Origin: an uncultured Roseburia sp.
GTDB lineage: Bacteria; Bacillota; Clostridia; Lachnospirales; Lachnospiraceae
DNA: 64,000 nt
Reading direction: 5' to 3'
NCBI GenBank assembly: GCA_947647505.1
Contig: CANSKO010000003.1
Location: 1 to 64,000, forward strand
Below are positions 46,997 to 57,664 of this stretch, piece by piece. Made by a program: the position numbers and the translations under genes. The notes beneath the pieces were generated by a model, which did not search any database, was not told where the DNA came from, and saw only the letters and a list, made by a program, of their open reading frames with translations. How positions within the stretch are numbered: position 1 is the stretch's first letter; every line of letters starts with the position of its first letter.

Positions 46997-48769
46997 ATGG
47001 ATATATTTGGCATATTGACAATGGCCGGTGGGCTGGCGATGTTTTTATATGGAATGAGCGTGATGGGCGGCGGGCTGGAAAAAGTTTCCGGCGGTAGACT
47101 GGAGCAGCTTTTGGAGAAGCTGACGTCGAATCCGCTTAAGGCCGTGCTGCTTGGCGCGGGCGTTACGGCGGTGATTCAGTCGTCTTCCGCAACAACCGTA
47201 ATGGTCGTGGGATTTGTTAATTCCGGCATTATGAAGCTTTCACAGGCGATTGGCATTATTATGGGCGCCAATATCGGAACGACGGTGACGTCCTGGATTT
47301 TAAGCCTTGCCGGGATTGAAGGGGAAAGCATATGGATTCGGCTTTTGAAGCCGTCGTCGTTTTCTCCGGTACTGGCCTGCATCGGCATTGTTTTGTATAT
47401 GTCCGGAAAGAACAATCGGAAAAAGGACGCGGGAGAAATCCTGCTGGGATTTGCCATTCTGATGTTTGGCATGGAAACGATGAGCGGCGCAGTAAAGCCG
47501 CTGGCGAACGTACCGGAGTTTACAGGGATTCTCACGATGTTTCGCAATCCTTTGGCGGGCGTGCTGGCTGGCGCCGTGCTGACGGCGGTGATCCAGTCGT
47601 CTTCCGCGTCCGTCGGTATTTTACAGGCCCTTTCCGTAACAGGGGCGTTTACGTATGCATCCGTTATTCCCATTATTATGGGGCAGAATATTGGCACCTG
47701 CGTAACGGCGATGCTTTCCGCGATCGGCGCGAATAAGAGCGCGCGGCGGACGGCGTTTGTGCATCTGTATTTTAACGTGATCGGCGCGGCAGTCTTTATG
47801 CTGCTGTATTTCAGCTTAAATGCGCTGATTGGATTTTCGTTTTCCGGCCTGACGGTCGGCGCGCCGGGGATTGCGCTGATTCACAGCGTGTTTAATATAT
47901 TTACGACGCTGATCCTGCTGCCGTTTACCCGCGTTCTCGAAAAAATGGCATATCTTACGATTCCGGCTTCCGAGGAGGAAAAGCAGCCGGTGGAGGACAT
48001 GGAATTTCAGATTCTGGACGATCGTTTTTTGCAGACGCCGGGATTTGCGATTGAGCAGTGCAGAAGCCTGGCAAACCGAATGGCGGAATTGTCGAAGGAA
48101 TGCTTTTTAAAAGCAATGGGGTCCGTGCAGGCGTATACGGATCAGGCGTTGGACGACGTCATTGCGCTGGAAAACCGCATTGACGTCTATCAGGATAAGC
48201 TAAGCCGCTACCTTACCCGGTTAAATGGGGCAAATCTGGCTTATAACGACAGCCAGAACGTGTCTACGCTGCTGCATTGCATCACGGATCTGGAACGTAT
48301 TTCCGATCATGCGGTCAACGTTGCAGAGGCGGCGCAGCAGATGCAGAAAAAGAAGCTGTCTTTTTCCAAAAAGGCAACGGAGGAAATGGCAGTTTACAGC
48401 AGCGCCGTGGAAGAAATACTGGAGCGGGCCGTTGGCGCGTTCGTGCATGGCAGCGAACGGCAGGCGCTTGGCGTGGAGCCGCTGGAAGAAGTGATCGACG
48501 AGCTGAATAAAAATGTGAAAAAACGGCATATCAAACGGCTGCGCAAAGGCAAATGCACGATAGAGCTGGGGCTTTTGCTGTCGGATCTGGCGACGAATTA
48601 TGAAAGGGTGGCAGATCACTGCTCCAACATTGCCGTCTGTCTGATTCAGGAGCAGGACGCGCATCTGGAGGCGCACAGCTATATCAATCATCTGAGGGAG
48701 GGAGACCTCTCGTTTGAACGGCAGGTGGAGATTTTGCAGGGGACATACAGTCTGCCCAAAAGCAAGTAG
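46997..48769 (+). CDS. Na+/phosphate cotransporter family protein with PhoU-like C-terminus
   Basis: Two QSSSA repeats (GAGVTAVIQSSSATTVMVVGFVNSG; GAVLTAVIQSSSASVGILQAL). Start chosen at 46997 (ggaggtggcaATG). Confidence 0.93.
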   Translation: MDIFGILTMAGGLAMFLYGMSVMGGGLEKVSGGRLEQLLEKLTSNPLKAVLLGAGVTAVIQSSSATTVMVVGFVNSGIMKLSQAIGIIMGANIGTTVTSWILSLAGIEGESIWIRLLKPSSFSPVLACIGIVLYMSGKNNRKKDAGEILLGFAILMFGMETMSGAVKPLANVPEFTGILTMFRNPLAGVLAGAVLTAVIQSSSASVGILQALSVTGAFTYASVIPIIMGQNIGTCVTAMLSAIGANKSARRTAFVHLYFNVIGAAVFMLLYFSLNALIGFSFSGLTVGAPGIALIHSVFNIFTTLILLPFTRVLEKMAYLTIPASEEEKQPVEDMEFQILDDRFLQTPGFAIEQCRSLANRMAELSKECFLKAMGSVQAYTDQALDDVIALENRIDVYQDKLSRYLTRLNGANLAYNDSQNVSTLLHCITDLERISDHAVNVAEAAQQMQKKKLSFSKKATEEMAVYSSAVEEILERAVGAFVHGSERQALGVEPLEEVIDELNKNVKKRHIKRLRKGKCTIELGLLLSDLATNYERVADHCSNIAVCLIQEQDAHLEAHSYINHLREGDLSFERQVEILQGTYSLPKSK

Positions 48770-48838
48770 GCCGTACGGCCGCATGCCGGCAGAAGAGACT
48801 GCATATATCATATATATAATAGGAAAGGAGATTTCAGA

Positions 48839-49264
48839 ATGGCTTTTTTTGAAAAATTAGGAGATACGATTGTAAGCGTGGGCAAGGATGTGACGCAGAA
48901 AGCGAAAGACGTATCGGGGATTGCGAAGCTGCGTCTGGATATCAAATCGAAGGAGGATTTTATCAGGGAGCAGTATCAGGAGATCGGCAGGGCGTATTTT
49001 GAAGCCCACAGAGGCGAAGCCGTCCAGGAACAGGCGCAGTTTGACCGGATCGAGGAGGCGATGGAGGCCGTTGCGCAGATGGAGCAGAAGATTCTGGAGC
49101 TGAAAAAGGTAAGAGTTTGTCAGGAATGCGGCGCAGAAGCGGCGGATACGGCGGATTTTTGCAGCGTCTGTGGCGCGCGGCTTGTGATTGTCGCAGAAGA
49201 TGCGTTCTATGAAGAAGCGGATACAAAAGAGCAGAAGAAGGAAGACGACATACAGATTCCCTGA
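48839..49264 (+). CDS. zinc-ribbon domain protein
   Basis: CQECGAEAADTADFCSVCGARL; helical N-terminus. Confidence 0.8.
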   Translation: MAFFEKLGDTIVSVGKDVTQKAKDVSGIAKLRLDIKSKEDFIREQYQEIGRAYFEAHRGEAVQEQAQFDRIEEAMEAVAQMEQKILELKKVRVCQECGAEAADTADFCSVCGARLVIVAEDAFYEEADTKEQKKEDDIQIP

Positions 49265-49294
49265 CGGATGCAAGGCAGGCAAAAGGAGGAAGCA

Positions 49295-51259
49295 ATGAGC
49301 AGCAAAGGAAAATTTTATATGACGACGGCGATCGCCTATACGTCCGGCAAGCCGCACATTGGCAATACGTACGAGATTGTGCTTGCGGATGCGATTGCGC
49401 GTTTCAAACGGCAGCAGGGATATGACGTATATTTTCAGACCGGTACGGACGAGCATGGACAGAAAATTCAGGAAAAAGCGGAAGCGGCAGGGATTACGCC
49501 CAAAGAACACGTCGATCGTATTGCGGGCGAAGTAAAGCGGATCTGGGATTTGATGAATACGTCGTACGACGGCTTTGTCCGCACGACGGATGCAGACCAT
49601 GAGAAGCAGGTGCAGAAGATTTTTAAAAAACTGTACAATCAGGGAGATATTTACAAAGGGTCCTACGAAGGGCTTTACTGCACGCCCTGCGAATCGTTCT
49701 GGACGCAGTCGCAGCTTGTGGATGGAAAATGCCCGGACTGCGGACGCGAGGTAACGCCGGCGAAGGAAGAGGCATACTTCTTTCAGATGAGCAAATATGC
49801 GGACAGGCTGATTGCGCATATCAATGCGCATCCCGAATTTATTCAGCCCGTTTCCCGCAAAAATGAGATGATGAATAACTTTCTGCTGCCGGGCTTACAG
49901 GACCTGTGCGTGTCCAGGACGTCATTTCGCTGGGGAATCCCGGTGGATTTTGATCCGAAGCACGTTGTATACGTGTGGCTGGACGCGCTGACAAACTATA
50001 TTACGAAAATCGGTTATGACGCAGATGGAAACTCAGCGGAGCAGTTTGGGAAGAACTGGCCGGCCGATCTGCATCTGATTGGAAAAGATATCATTCGATT
50101 CCATACGATTTACTGGCCGATTTTTCTGATGGCGCTCGATCTTCCGCTGCCAAAACAGATTTTCGGGCATCCCTGGCTTTTGCAGGGCGATGGAAAAATG
50201 AGCAAGTCGAAAGGCAACGTCCTGTACGCAGATGAGCTGGCAGAGTTTTTCGGCGTAGACGCGGTGCGTTATTTCGTGCTGCATGAAATGCCGTTTGACA
50301 ACGACGGCGTCATTACCTGGGAGCTGATGGTTGAGCGGATGAATGCGGATCTTGCCAATACGCTTGGAAATCTTGTCAATCGCACCATTTCTATGAGCAA
50401 TAAATATTTTGACGGCGTTGTAGAGGACGGCGGCGCGCCGGAGGCGGTGGATGAAGACTTAAAAGCAGTTGTAACGAAAACGGCGGCTTTGGTGGAGGCC
50501 AAAATGGAAGAGCTTCGCGTTGCGGACGCTATGACGGAGATTTTTCACCTGTTTAAACGCTGCAACAAATATATCGACGAGACGACGCCGTGGATTCTTG
50601 CCAAAGACGAAGCGACGCAGCCAAGACTTAAGACGGTGTTGTATCATCTGGTGGACAGCATCTGCATCGGCGCGTCCCTGCTTAAGAGCTTTATGCCGCA
50701 GACGGCCGAAAACATACTGGCGCAGATGCATGCGAAAGAGATTCCCTTTGAAGAGCTGCATCGGTTTGGACATTATGAAAACGGCGGCAGGGTGACAGAG
50801 CATCCTGAAATTCTGTTTGCAAGGTTAGATCTTGACGAAGTTCTGAAAAAAGCAGAAGCGCGATATCCGTCTGCGCCGGAGGAAGGAACCGGGGAAGCGC
50901 AGGAAGAAACGGGAATCGACATAGAGCCAAAAGCGGAAATTTCGTTTGACGATTTTATGAAAATGCAGTTTCAGGTCGGTGAGATCATCGCATGCAAAGC
51001 CGTGGAGAAATCCAAAAAGCTGCTCTGTTCTCAGGTGAAGATCGGAAGCCAGGTAAAGCAGATTGTCTCCGGCATTCGCAAACACTATACGCCGGAGGAA
51101 ATGGTTGGCAAAAAGGTCATGGTTCTTGTGAACTTAAAGCCCGCAAAGCTGGCCGGCGTGCTGTCGGAAGGGATGCTTCTGTGCGCGGAAGATGAAAACG
51201 GAACGCTTGCGCTTCTTGTGCCGGAGAAGGAGATGCCGTCCGGAGCGGAGATCTGTTAA
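49295..51259 (+). CDS. metG: methionyl-tRNA synthetase with C-terminal tRNA-binding domain
   Basis: AYTSGKPHIGNTYE HIGH-like; KMSKSKGN KMSKS; YCTPCESFW...CPDCGREV zinc site; C-terminal FMKMQFQVGEIIACKAVEKSKKLL. Confidence 0.97.
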   Translation: MSSKGKFYMTTAIAYTSGKPHIGNTYEIVLADAIARFKRQQGYDVYFQTGTDEHGQKIQEKAEAAGITPKEHVDRIAGEVKRIWDLMNTSYDGFVRTTDADHEKQVQKIFKKLYNQGDIYKGSYEGLYCTPCESFWTQSQLVDGKCPDCGREVTPAKEEAYFFQMSKYADRLIAHINAHPEFIQPVSRKNEMMNNFLLPGLQDLCVSRTSFRWGIPVDFDPKHVVYVWLDALTNYITKIGYDADGNSAEQFGKNWPADLHLIGKDIIRFHTIYWPIFLMALDLPLPKQIFGHPWLLQGDGKMSKSKGNVLYADELAEFFGVDAVRYFVLHEMPFDNDGVITWELMVERMNADLANTLGNLVNRTISMSNKYFDGVVEDGGAPEAVDEDLKAVVTKTAALVEAKMEELRVADAMTEIFHLFKRCNKYIDETTPWILAKDEATQPRLKTVLYHLVDSICIGASLLKSFMPQTAENILAQMHAKEIPFEELHRFGHYENGGRVTEHPEILFARLDLDEVLKKAEARYPSAPEEGTGEAQEETGIDIEPKAEISFDDFMKMQFQVGEIIACKAVEKSKKLLCSQVKIGSQVKQIVSGIRKHYTPEEMVGKKVMVLVNLKPAKLAGVLSEGMLLCAEDENGTLALLVPEKEMPSGAEIC

Positions 51260-51270
51260 GAAGAAATGGG

Positions 51271-51540
51271 ATGCTTTACATGGGAAAAAGTATGTTTACG
51301 ATAAAAGGCAATCTATGCTCCGAAAGAGTAAGGCTGGGAAGAGCATTGCAAAAACCGCCGATCACGCAAGAGGAGCTTGCGAAGAAAATACAGTTTATGG
51401 GCATGGAAGACATGACGGCTCTGATTATTTCCAGAATTGAAAAAAATCAACGCCATGTATGCGATGCGGAGCTTCTTTATCTTGCAAGAGCGCTGCATGT
51501 CACGATGGACTGGTTAGTTGGCGAAAGTGACGTTAGATAA
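51271..51540 (+). CDS. small XRE-family HTH regulator
   Basis: RLGRALQKPPITQEELAKKIQFMGMEDMTALIISRIEKNQRHVCDAELLYLARALHVTMDWLVGE. Confidence 0.85.
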   Translation: MLYMGKSMFTIKGNLCSERVRLGRALQKPPITQEELAKKIQFMGMEDMTALIISRIEKNQRHVCDAELLYLARALHVTMDWLVGESDVR

Positions 51541-51588
51541 GAATCATTTTTAAAAATCTTTTCCGTGTATTGCAGGAAAGCAAAGACC

Positions 51589-51624
51589 AAATCCCCCGGC
51601 CGTGGTGCAACGGTCGGGGGATTT
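51589..51624. terminator. intrinsic terminator between converging units
   Basis: aaatcccccggccg-tggtgcaa-cggtcgggggattt then gtttt. Confidence 0.85.
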
Positions 51625-51660
51625 GTTTTCGTTTATACGGGCAGAGCGCCGGATTAGACG

Positions 51661-52836
51661 TTATGCTTTTTTTCCTGCGCTTTTATATTTTGAGATGGCA
51701 AGCGCAACGGAGAACATGGCAAAGCTGTAGAGCGCCAGTATGCCGATATGCTTTCCGTACGCGTGCAGCGTAAACGCCTCTTTGCCAAACCCGGAGATCA
51801 GGTCATTGTTTTTGACGTACCAGTAGAGCGGCAGATATTTGGAAAAGGCCAGCACCTGTTGGCCCAGGATCTGCTGTGGAATAAAAATGCCGCACAGAAA
51901 GCTCATGCCAAGCGTTACAATATTGTTTATCATGTTGATGGCGTTGCCCGAAGGCGAAAAACAGCCGATGATAAGCGAGATGGAGACGCCGACCGGCAGC
52001 AGCAGAAAGCTGTTTGCAATGCACAAAAGTCCACGTTCTGAAAATACGGCCGGGCCATATAAGACGCGGGACGTCAGGATAAACAAAATCCAGACAAGGA
52101 GGCAGTAAAGCGCGCTGCCCAAAGCAATTTGCAGGTTGCGTCCAAGCAGGCTTGCAGAGGAGCAGGAGGTCCGCCGCGCCAGATTTTCTTCCTGAAAAAT
52201 AGTCAGAATGGGCGTCAGGCCCGTTAAGATCATGCTGATGATAATATAGGCCAGAAACTGGTAGAAATAAAACACGGACGTCAGCGTGGAATCGGCGGGA
52301 CGGTCTGTTTCAGATTCCAGTATCTGCACCTGATTGGACGCGCTGGCAAGCGTTTCGGCGGTCATGGAGCATGCGTCATCCAGAGAAAGGCCTCCGGCAA
52401 GACAGAGCCGGAGCGCTTTTAAGTAGGAATTGATCTGTTCGTCTACAAACGCGCTGCTAAAGACGCCCGGAATCTGGACCGTTTCATATAAATGCTCTTC
52501 TTCCTGATCGGACAGCCGTTCTTCAAATCCGTCCGGCAGAATCAGCGCATAGTCAAGGGTGCGGTAAAACAGGCCGTCGAGCAGCGCTTCCCTGTCGTGC
52601 GTAAGCGGCGTAAGCGTATGCAGCGTGCTTAAGTAGTCGCAGAGGGCTTTGGACGCGCCAGAGCCGTCCTCGTCGATCACGCCAACCGTAAGCGAGACGG
52701 TTTGAAACGAAGCCGTTTCGTCCTCGATATTAAATTTTGTGGCGGCAACGGCAATGGAACAGAAAATAACAAAGTAGAGCAGGTTGACCGGCAGAAATTT
52801 TCTGGCGGACCGCAAAAACGCTTTAAAGACTTGCAT
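51661..52836 (-). CDS. ABC-2 type permease
   Basis: N-terminal TM, large extracellular loop, C-terminal multi-TM; overlaps the next permease gene. Confidence 0.85.
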   Translation of the reverse strand: MQVFKAFLRSARKFLPVNLLYFVIFCSIAVAATKFNIEDETASFQTVSLTVGVIDEDGSGASKALCDYLSTLHTLTPLTHDREALLDGLFYRTLDYALILPDGFEERLSDQEEEHLYETVQIPGVFSSAFVDEQINSYLKALRLCLAGGLSLDDACSMTAETLASASNQVQILESETDRPADSTLTSVFYFYQFLAYIIISMILTGLTPILTIFQEENLARRTSCSSASLLGRNLQIALGSALYCLLVWILFILTSRVLYGPAVFSERGLLCIANSFLLLPVGVSISLIIGCFSPSGNAINMINNIVTLGMSFLCGIFIPQQILGQQVLAFSKYLPLYWYVKNNDLISGFGKEAFTLHAYGKHIGILALYSFAMFSVALAISKYKSAGKKA

Positions 52837-53986
52837 AAGTTTTCCTCCTTATCAGCAGGCAGCCGGAAACGGCAAACAGGATAGCGATCAGCAGCAGCGT
52901 AAACAGGTTTGAGCCGTATCTTGCGGATACGCCATAGATGTTTAACGTCAGAAAGCTGTCGGAAATTAAAACGGCAGGGTTGATGTCGTTTATGAGCGGA
53001 CAGAAATCCTCGATCAGCATACGCATATTGTCAATCATAAGCCCGCTTAAAAAACAGAAGAGCAGCGAGACAGAGACCATAATGCCGCTTTTTGCGGCTT
53101 CGCTGACGCGGCCGATGCTGCCGATGAAAAAGCCAAAGCAAACGCCGAGAATGCATCCGATGAAAGCAGTCAGAAGGATCATAGGCAAGGATGTGCCAAA
53201 GTCTGCTTTTATCACATAAACGAGATACGCTACGTTTACGGCCACGCAGAAAAACTGTGATAACAGGCAGGAGAGCAGCTGCGCTCCGACCGAGAGGAAT
53301 TTGCTGTTTGGAGAGACGCATTTTCTGGCGCCAAGCGCAGAAAGGTTTGCCTGATGATGCATGGCGACGTAGGAGCCGGCAAAGGAAGTAAACAGACATG
53401 CCATTGCGATCAGGTTAAAATAATATTGTATTACAAAGTCCATATTGCCGGGCGTAAGGGAGAGCGCCGTTCCATACGAGGCGTCGGACTGCGTCAGGGA
53501 AATAAGCTCCGGCAGCTTTTCCGGCGACGTTTGCGCAATCCTCGTAAGAATGTCTGCGTTTGTATGGTACTGGCGTACAATCGTTTCCAGAATGCTCTGC
53601 TCGAGAGCAAGCGTCGCAGCCGCGTCATTTTCGTTAGGCGCGCAGTGCAGCGTAACGTCTTCTCCGACGCGAAAAATGCCGCGTACGGAATCTTCCTTCA
53701 GAAGCGATGCGGCTTCCTCCCAGTCGGCATACGTCGGCTTTAAAAGAGGCGTATCCTCATCCTGACTTAACGTGTCTAAAACCGTCTGAAACGCTTCGTT
53801 TTTCTGGTCTGATTCCAGACAGACGGCGACGGGAATGGTGTGAAAGCTTTCGGTTGCGCGATTCAGATTGCCGAGGGCGAGATGAAACATCGTTCCTAAA
53901 AGCATGGGGAACAATAAGACCCAGAACAATTCTTCTTTCTGCCGCAGCACGCGGATCAGTTCATACTTAAATTCATGTAAAAACAT
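52823..53986 (-). CDS. ABC-2 type permease
   Basis: Same topology as its neighbour. Start chosen at 53986 (aggagggccgacATG). Confidence 0.85.
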   Translation of the reverse strand: MFLHEFKYELIRVLRQKEELFWVLLFPMLLGTMFHLALGNLNRATESFHTIPVAVCLESDQKNEAFQTVLDTLSQDEDTPLLKPTYADWEEAASLLKEDSVRGIFRVGEDVTLHCAPNENDAAATLALEQSILETIVRQYHTNADILTRIAQTSPEKLPELISLTQSDASYGTALSLTPGNMDFVIQYYFNLIAMACLFTSFAGSYVAMHHQANLSALGARKCVSPNSKFLSVGAQLLSCLLSQFFCVAVNVAYLVYVIKADFGTSLPMILLTAFIGCILGVCFGFFIGSIGRVSEAAKSGIMVSVSLLFCFLSGLMIDNMRMLIEDFCPLINDINPAVLISDSFLTLNIYGVSARYGSNLFTLLLIAILFAVSGCLLIRRKTYASL

Positions 53987-53999
53987 GTCGGCCCTCCTT

Positions 54000-54947
54000 T
54001 TATGCATGATCGCGAAGTTCTTTGCCGGTCATTTCCAGGAACACGTCGTTTAACGTTGGAAGCTCAGAATAAACCCGGTCAAACGAAAGGCCCTGCCGCT
54101 GTAAGTATTCCAATATATGCACCAGATTGTGTCTGCCTCCGGAGCACTGGATATTCAACTGGCCGTCCGCGTAGCTGACATGCAATATGTGAGGAAGCAG
54201 ACGTATGTCTTCCAGATGCGTTTCGGAAAGCATGGGAACCTCAATTTTGATTTTTTCGCTTTTTTTAATCATCTGTTTTAATTCGTCGGCGGAGCCTGCG
54301 GCAATGTTTTTGCCGCCGTCCATGATGGCGATCCGCGTGCAGATCTGTTCCACCTCTTCCATGTAATGGGACGTATAGATGATGGTGGCGCCTTTTTTAT
54401 TCAGATCCACGATGCCCTCCAGTATTTTATTCCGGCTTTGCGGATCGACGGCGACGGTTGGCTCGTCTAAGATGATGAGCTTCGGCTTATGCGCAATGCC
54501 GCATGCGATATTTAAGCGGCGCAGCAGACCGCCGGAAAGCTTTTTGGGGTAAAATTTTCGAAACGGCTCCAGCTCGACAAAGGCAAGCGCCTCTTCGACG
54601 TATTTTTTCCGAAGCTGCTTCTCTTTTACATATAGCCCACAAAAGTAGTCGATGTTTTCATAGACGGTCAGCGTGTTGAAAACAGCGACGTTTTGCATGA
54701 CGATTCCGATCTGGCGTTTTAAATCATAGCTGTCGGGACGCATGGTTTTGCCGAAGACTTCAATGGTTCCCTTGTCAAAGGAGAGCAGGGAAAGTATGCA
54801 GTTGATTGTTGTCGTCTTGCCGGAGCCGTTGGGTCCGAGAAGGCCGAAGATCTCTCCTTCACGAATTTCAATGTTAAAGTGGTCTATGGCGATCAGGTCT
54901 TTGTAACGTTTTACAAGGTTTTCAATTTTAATGACTGGCGTTTGCAT
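54000..54947 (-). CDS. ABC transporter ATP-binding protein
   Basis: GLLGPNGSGKTTTINCI; LSGGLLRRLNIACGI; LIILDEPTVAVDP. Confidence 0.95.
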   Translation of the reverse strand: MQTPVIKIENLVKRYKDLIAIDHFNIEIREGEIFGLLGPNGSGKTTTINCILSLLSFDKGTIEVFGKTMRPDSYDLKRQIGIVMQNVAVFNTLTVYENIDYFCGLYVKEKQLRKKYVEEALAFVELEPFRKFYPKKLSGGLLRRLNIACGIAHKPKLIILDEPTVAVDPQSRNKILEGIVDLNKKGATIIYTSHYMEEVEQICTRIAIMDGGKNIAAGSADELKQMIKKSEKIKIEVPMLSETHLEDIRLLPHILHVSYADGQLNIQCSGGRHNLVHILEYLQRQGLSFDRVYSELPTLNDVFLEMTGKELRDHA

Positions 54948-55123
54948 AGGCGCTTCCTTTCTTTTTGTATTCTGCTCCTACTATATAGAATCTGACAGGA
55001 AAAGAGAAGTGAACGGAATCATAAAAAAATGTGATAATTGTCATTTGCCCTTGTAAATAAACGGCAATCTTCTATAATAGAATATTGAATGGAACATCCG
55101 GTAAGCCGCGAAGGAGGAATTTT

Positions 55124-56203
55124 ATGCATGAGCTTATGGATAAATGCATATTGCTTTGTTTTGGCATATTCCTTTTGGCGGGCGCAGACGGAGCGGCGTC
55201 GGTGATTGCGCTGCTTCTTGCAGTCGCAGCGGCGGCGATGGGGTATTATATAGAAGAAAAAGCGCAGTTTTGCATTCTGGCGGCTCTGTTTTTTCTGGCT
55301 GGCTGGATCTGGCCCGTTACGGTTTGCTTTTTTCCGCTGCTGCTGTATGATCTGCTGCGCAGAAAATGTTATGTGGCAATGCCGCCGTTTCTGGCTTTTT
55401 TTGCTGCGTATCAGGATATGGAGCTGCAGCAGCGCGCGTTGCTTTTGCTGACAATGCTGCTTGCCGCGCTGTTAGCTTACAAGACGGAGCGGGAGCGGTT
55501 TTTGCGCATGGAGAGGATTCGAATCCGTGACAGCGGCGTAGAGCAGAACCGGATGCTGATGGAGCAGAACCGGAACCTGATGGAGCTTTCGGATTATGAA
55601 ATTCATCTGGCGACGCTAAAAGAGCGGAATCGGATTGCAAGGGAGATTCATGACAATGTGGGGCATATGCTGACCCGGTCGATTCTGATGACGGGCGCGC
55701 TGCTGACGCTGGAAAAGGAAGGCGCGGCGCACAGCGGCCTGATGGATTTAAAAGATACGCTGAATCAGGCGATGGACAGCATTCGAAAAAGCGTGCATAA
55801 TTTGCATGAGGAATCGCTGGATCTGAAAAAGGCGGTTTATGAAATTGTGGAGCCGATGCAGACGAAATTTCATGTAGATGTAGAATATGATATGGCAAAA
55901 GAGACGCCGGGGAAAGTGAAATACTGTCTGATTGCAGTTACAAAAGAGGCCGTATCCAATATTTTGAAGCATAGCGGCGGAGATCGCGTGGAACTGAGCG
56001 TTCGGGAGCATCCGGGATTTTACCGTTTGTTGATCCGGGATAATGGCGTGGCAAAAGAGACGCAAAAGGCGCGGGGGATGGGGCTGCGAAATATGAAGGA
56101 CCGCGCGGATGCGCTGGGCGGAACGCTGCGTATTTACACAGAGCAGGGATTTTCTATATTTCTTACGATTCCAAAAGCGGAGGATGGCAGATGCGAATTG
56201 TGA
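55124..56203 (+). CDS. sensor histidine kinase (HisKA_3/NarX-like)
   Basis: RIAREIHDNVGHMLTRSILMTGALL H-box; KGMGLRNMKDRADALGG-type G-box; multi-TM N-terminus. Start at 55124 after ggaggaatttt. Confidence 0.92.
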   Translation: MHELMDKCILLCFGIFLLAGADGAASVIALLLAVAAAAMGYYIEEKAQFCILAALFFLAGWIWPVTVCFFPLLLYDLLRRKCYVAMPPFLAFFAAYQDMELQQRALLLLTMLLAALLAYKTERERFLRMERIRIRDSGVEQNRMLMEQNRNLMELSDYEIHLATLKERNRIAREIHDNVGHMLTRSILMTGALLTLEKEGAAHSGLMDLKDTLNQAMDSIRKSVHNLHEESLDLKKAVYEIVEPMQTKFHVDVEYDMAKETPGKVKYCLIAVTKEAVSNILKHSGGDRVELSVREHPGFYRLLIRDNGVAKETQKARGMGLRNMKDRADALGGTLRIYTEQGFSIFLTIPKAEDGRCEL

Positions 56204-56844
56204 TTGTAGACGATGATAAACTGGTTGCAATTTCTTTACAGACAATTCTGGAAGCGGATGAAGAAATTACAGTGGCCGGACTGGGAGGCTGCGGAGAAGA
56301 CGCCGTCGCATTGTATGAACGGGAACGGCCGGATATTTTGCTGATGGACATTCGAATGAATGGAATGTCCGGGTTAGAAGCTGCGGAGCGGATTTTAAAG
56401 ACGGATGCTGAGGCGAAAATACTGTTTCTGACGACATTTTCGGACGATGCATATATTATAAAAGCCCTGCGGATGGGGGCGAAAGGGTATCTGTTAAAAC
56501 AGGATTTTGAAAGCATCCTTCCGGCGCTGAAAGCCGTTTTGGGCGGACAGACGGTGTTTGGAGGCGATGTTGCCGGAAAAATCCCGCTGCTTATGCAGAC
56601 GCCGGAGCGCTTTGATTATGCGGAATATGGAATTGCGGAAAAGGAGAAGAGCATTTTGGAGGCTGTTGCGCTGGGATTGAGCAATCGGGAAATTGCCCGG
56701 AAGCTGTTTTTAAGCGAAGGGACCGTTCGCAATTACGTCAGTGTGATTCTGGAAAAATTGCATTTGAGGGACAGGACGCAGCTTGCCGTATTTTATTACA
56801 GGCAGATCGAGGGTATTCAGAGAGGAGAAGAACATGATTTTTGA
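56191..56844 (+). CDS. NarL/FixJ-family response regulator
   Basis: IVIVDDDKLVAISLQ, ILLMDIRMNGMSG; LuxR HTH EKSILEAVALGLSNREIARKLFLSEGTVRNYVSVILEKL. Confidence 0.96.
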   Translation: MRIVIVDDDKLVAISLQTILEADEEITVAGLGGCGEDAVALYERERPDILLMDIRMNGMSGLEAAERILKTDAEAKILFLTTFSDDAYIIKALRMGAKGYLLKQDFESILPALKAVLGGQTVFGGDVAGKIPLLMQTPERFDYAEYGIAEKEKSILEAVALGLSNREIARKLFLSEGTVRNYVSVILEKLHLRDRTQLAVFYYRQIEGIQRGEEHDF

Positions 56845-57625
56845 AACGCATGCGCATTATGACGATGCGAGCTTTGACAATGACAGAGATTTGCTGATGC
56901 AAAATCTGTTGAGCGATAAAATCAGCGCAATACTAAACGTGGGGGCTTCTATTGAGAGCACGAAACGTACGATTGCGCTTGCAGAAAAATATGATGCGGT
57001 TTACGCGGCGGTGGGCGTGCATCCGGGTGAGATTGGAGATTGGAAGGAGGAGAGCATTCACTGGCTGCGGGAACAGGCCAGGCATCCGAAAGTGGTTGCG
57101 ATTGGAGAAATCGGGCTGGATTATCATTGGGAAAAAGATCCTGTGGCGCAGCAAAAGCAGAGGCAGTGTTTTGCGCAGCAGATGGAGCTTGCAAAGGAGC
57201 GTCGTCTTCCCGTTATCATACATTCAAGAGACGCGGCGGAGGATACGATGCAGATCATGAAAAGCGTTCATGCCGATGAAATTCCGGGCGTCGTGCACTG
57301 CTACTCTTATTCGCCCGAGCTTGCGGCGGAATTTTTGAAAATGGGTTATTATATCGGCGTGGGCGGCGTTGTTACATTTAAAAATGCAAAAAAGTTAAAA
57401 GAAGTCGTGCGCCAGGTTCCGCTTGAGAAGATTCTTCTGGAAACGGATGCGCCTTATATGGCGCCGGAACCGTTTCGCGGCAAACGAAACGATTCTTCTC
57501 TGCTTGTGTACGTGGCGGAGGCGATTGCCGAATTAAGGGGAATTTCGAAGGAAGAAGTCGAACGGGTGACAATGGAAAATGCCTGCAGGCTGTTTTTGCC
57601 GCAGACGGTGAAAGAGGTGTCTTGA
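56834..57625 (+). CDS. tatD: TatD-family deoxyribonuclease
   Basis: FETHAHYDDASFDNDRD; IGEIGLDYHW; LETDAPYMAPEPFRGKRND. Start at 56834. Confidence 0.95.
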   Translation: MIFETHAHYDDASFDNDRDLLMQNLLSDKISAILNVGASIESTKRTIALAEKYDAVYAAVGVHPGEIGDWKEESIHWLREQARHPKVVAIGEIGLDYHWEKDPVAQQKQRQCFAQQMELAKERRLPVIIHSRDAAEDTMQIMKSVHADEIPGVVHCYSYSPELAAEFLKMGYYIGVGGVVTFKNAKKLKEVVRQVPLEKILLETDAPYMAPEPFRGKRNDSSLLVYVAEAIAELRGISKEEVERVTMENACRLFLPQTVKEVS

Positions 57626-57650
57626 CAGGAGAAGAGAACCATGTTAGAAT
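57622..57650 (+). promoter_or_regulatory. promoter of the ABC-F leader
   Basis: TTGACA-17 nt-TAGAAT; the -35 overlaps the tatD stop codon. Confidence 0.8.
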
Positions 57651-57664
57651 GATGCCATTAAAAC

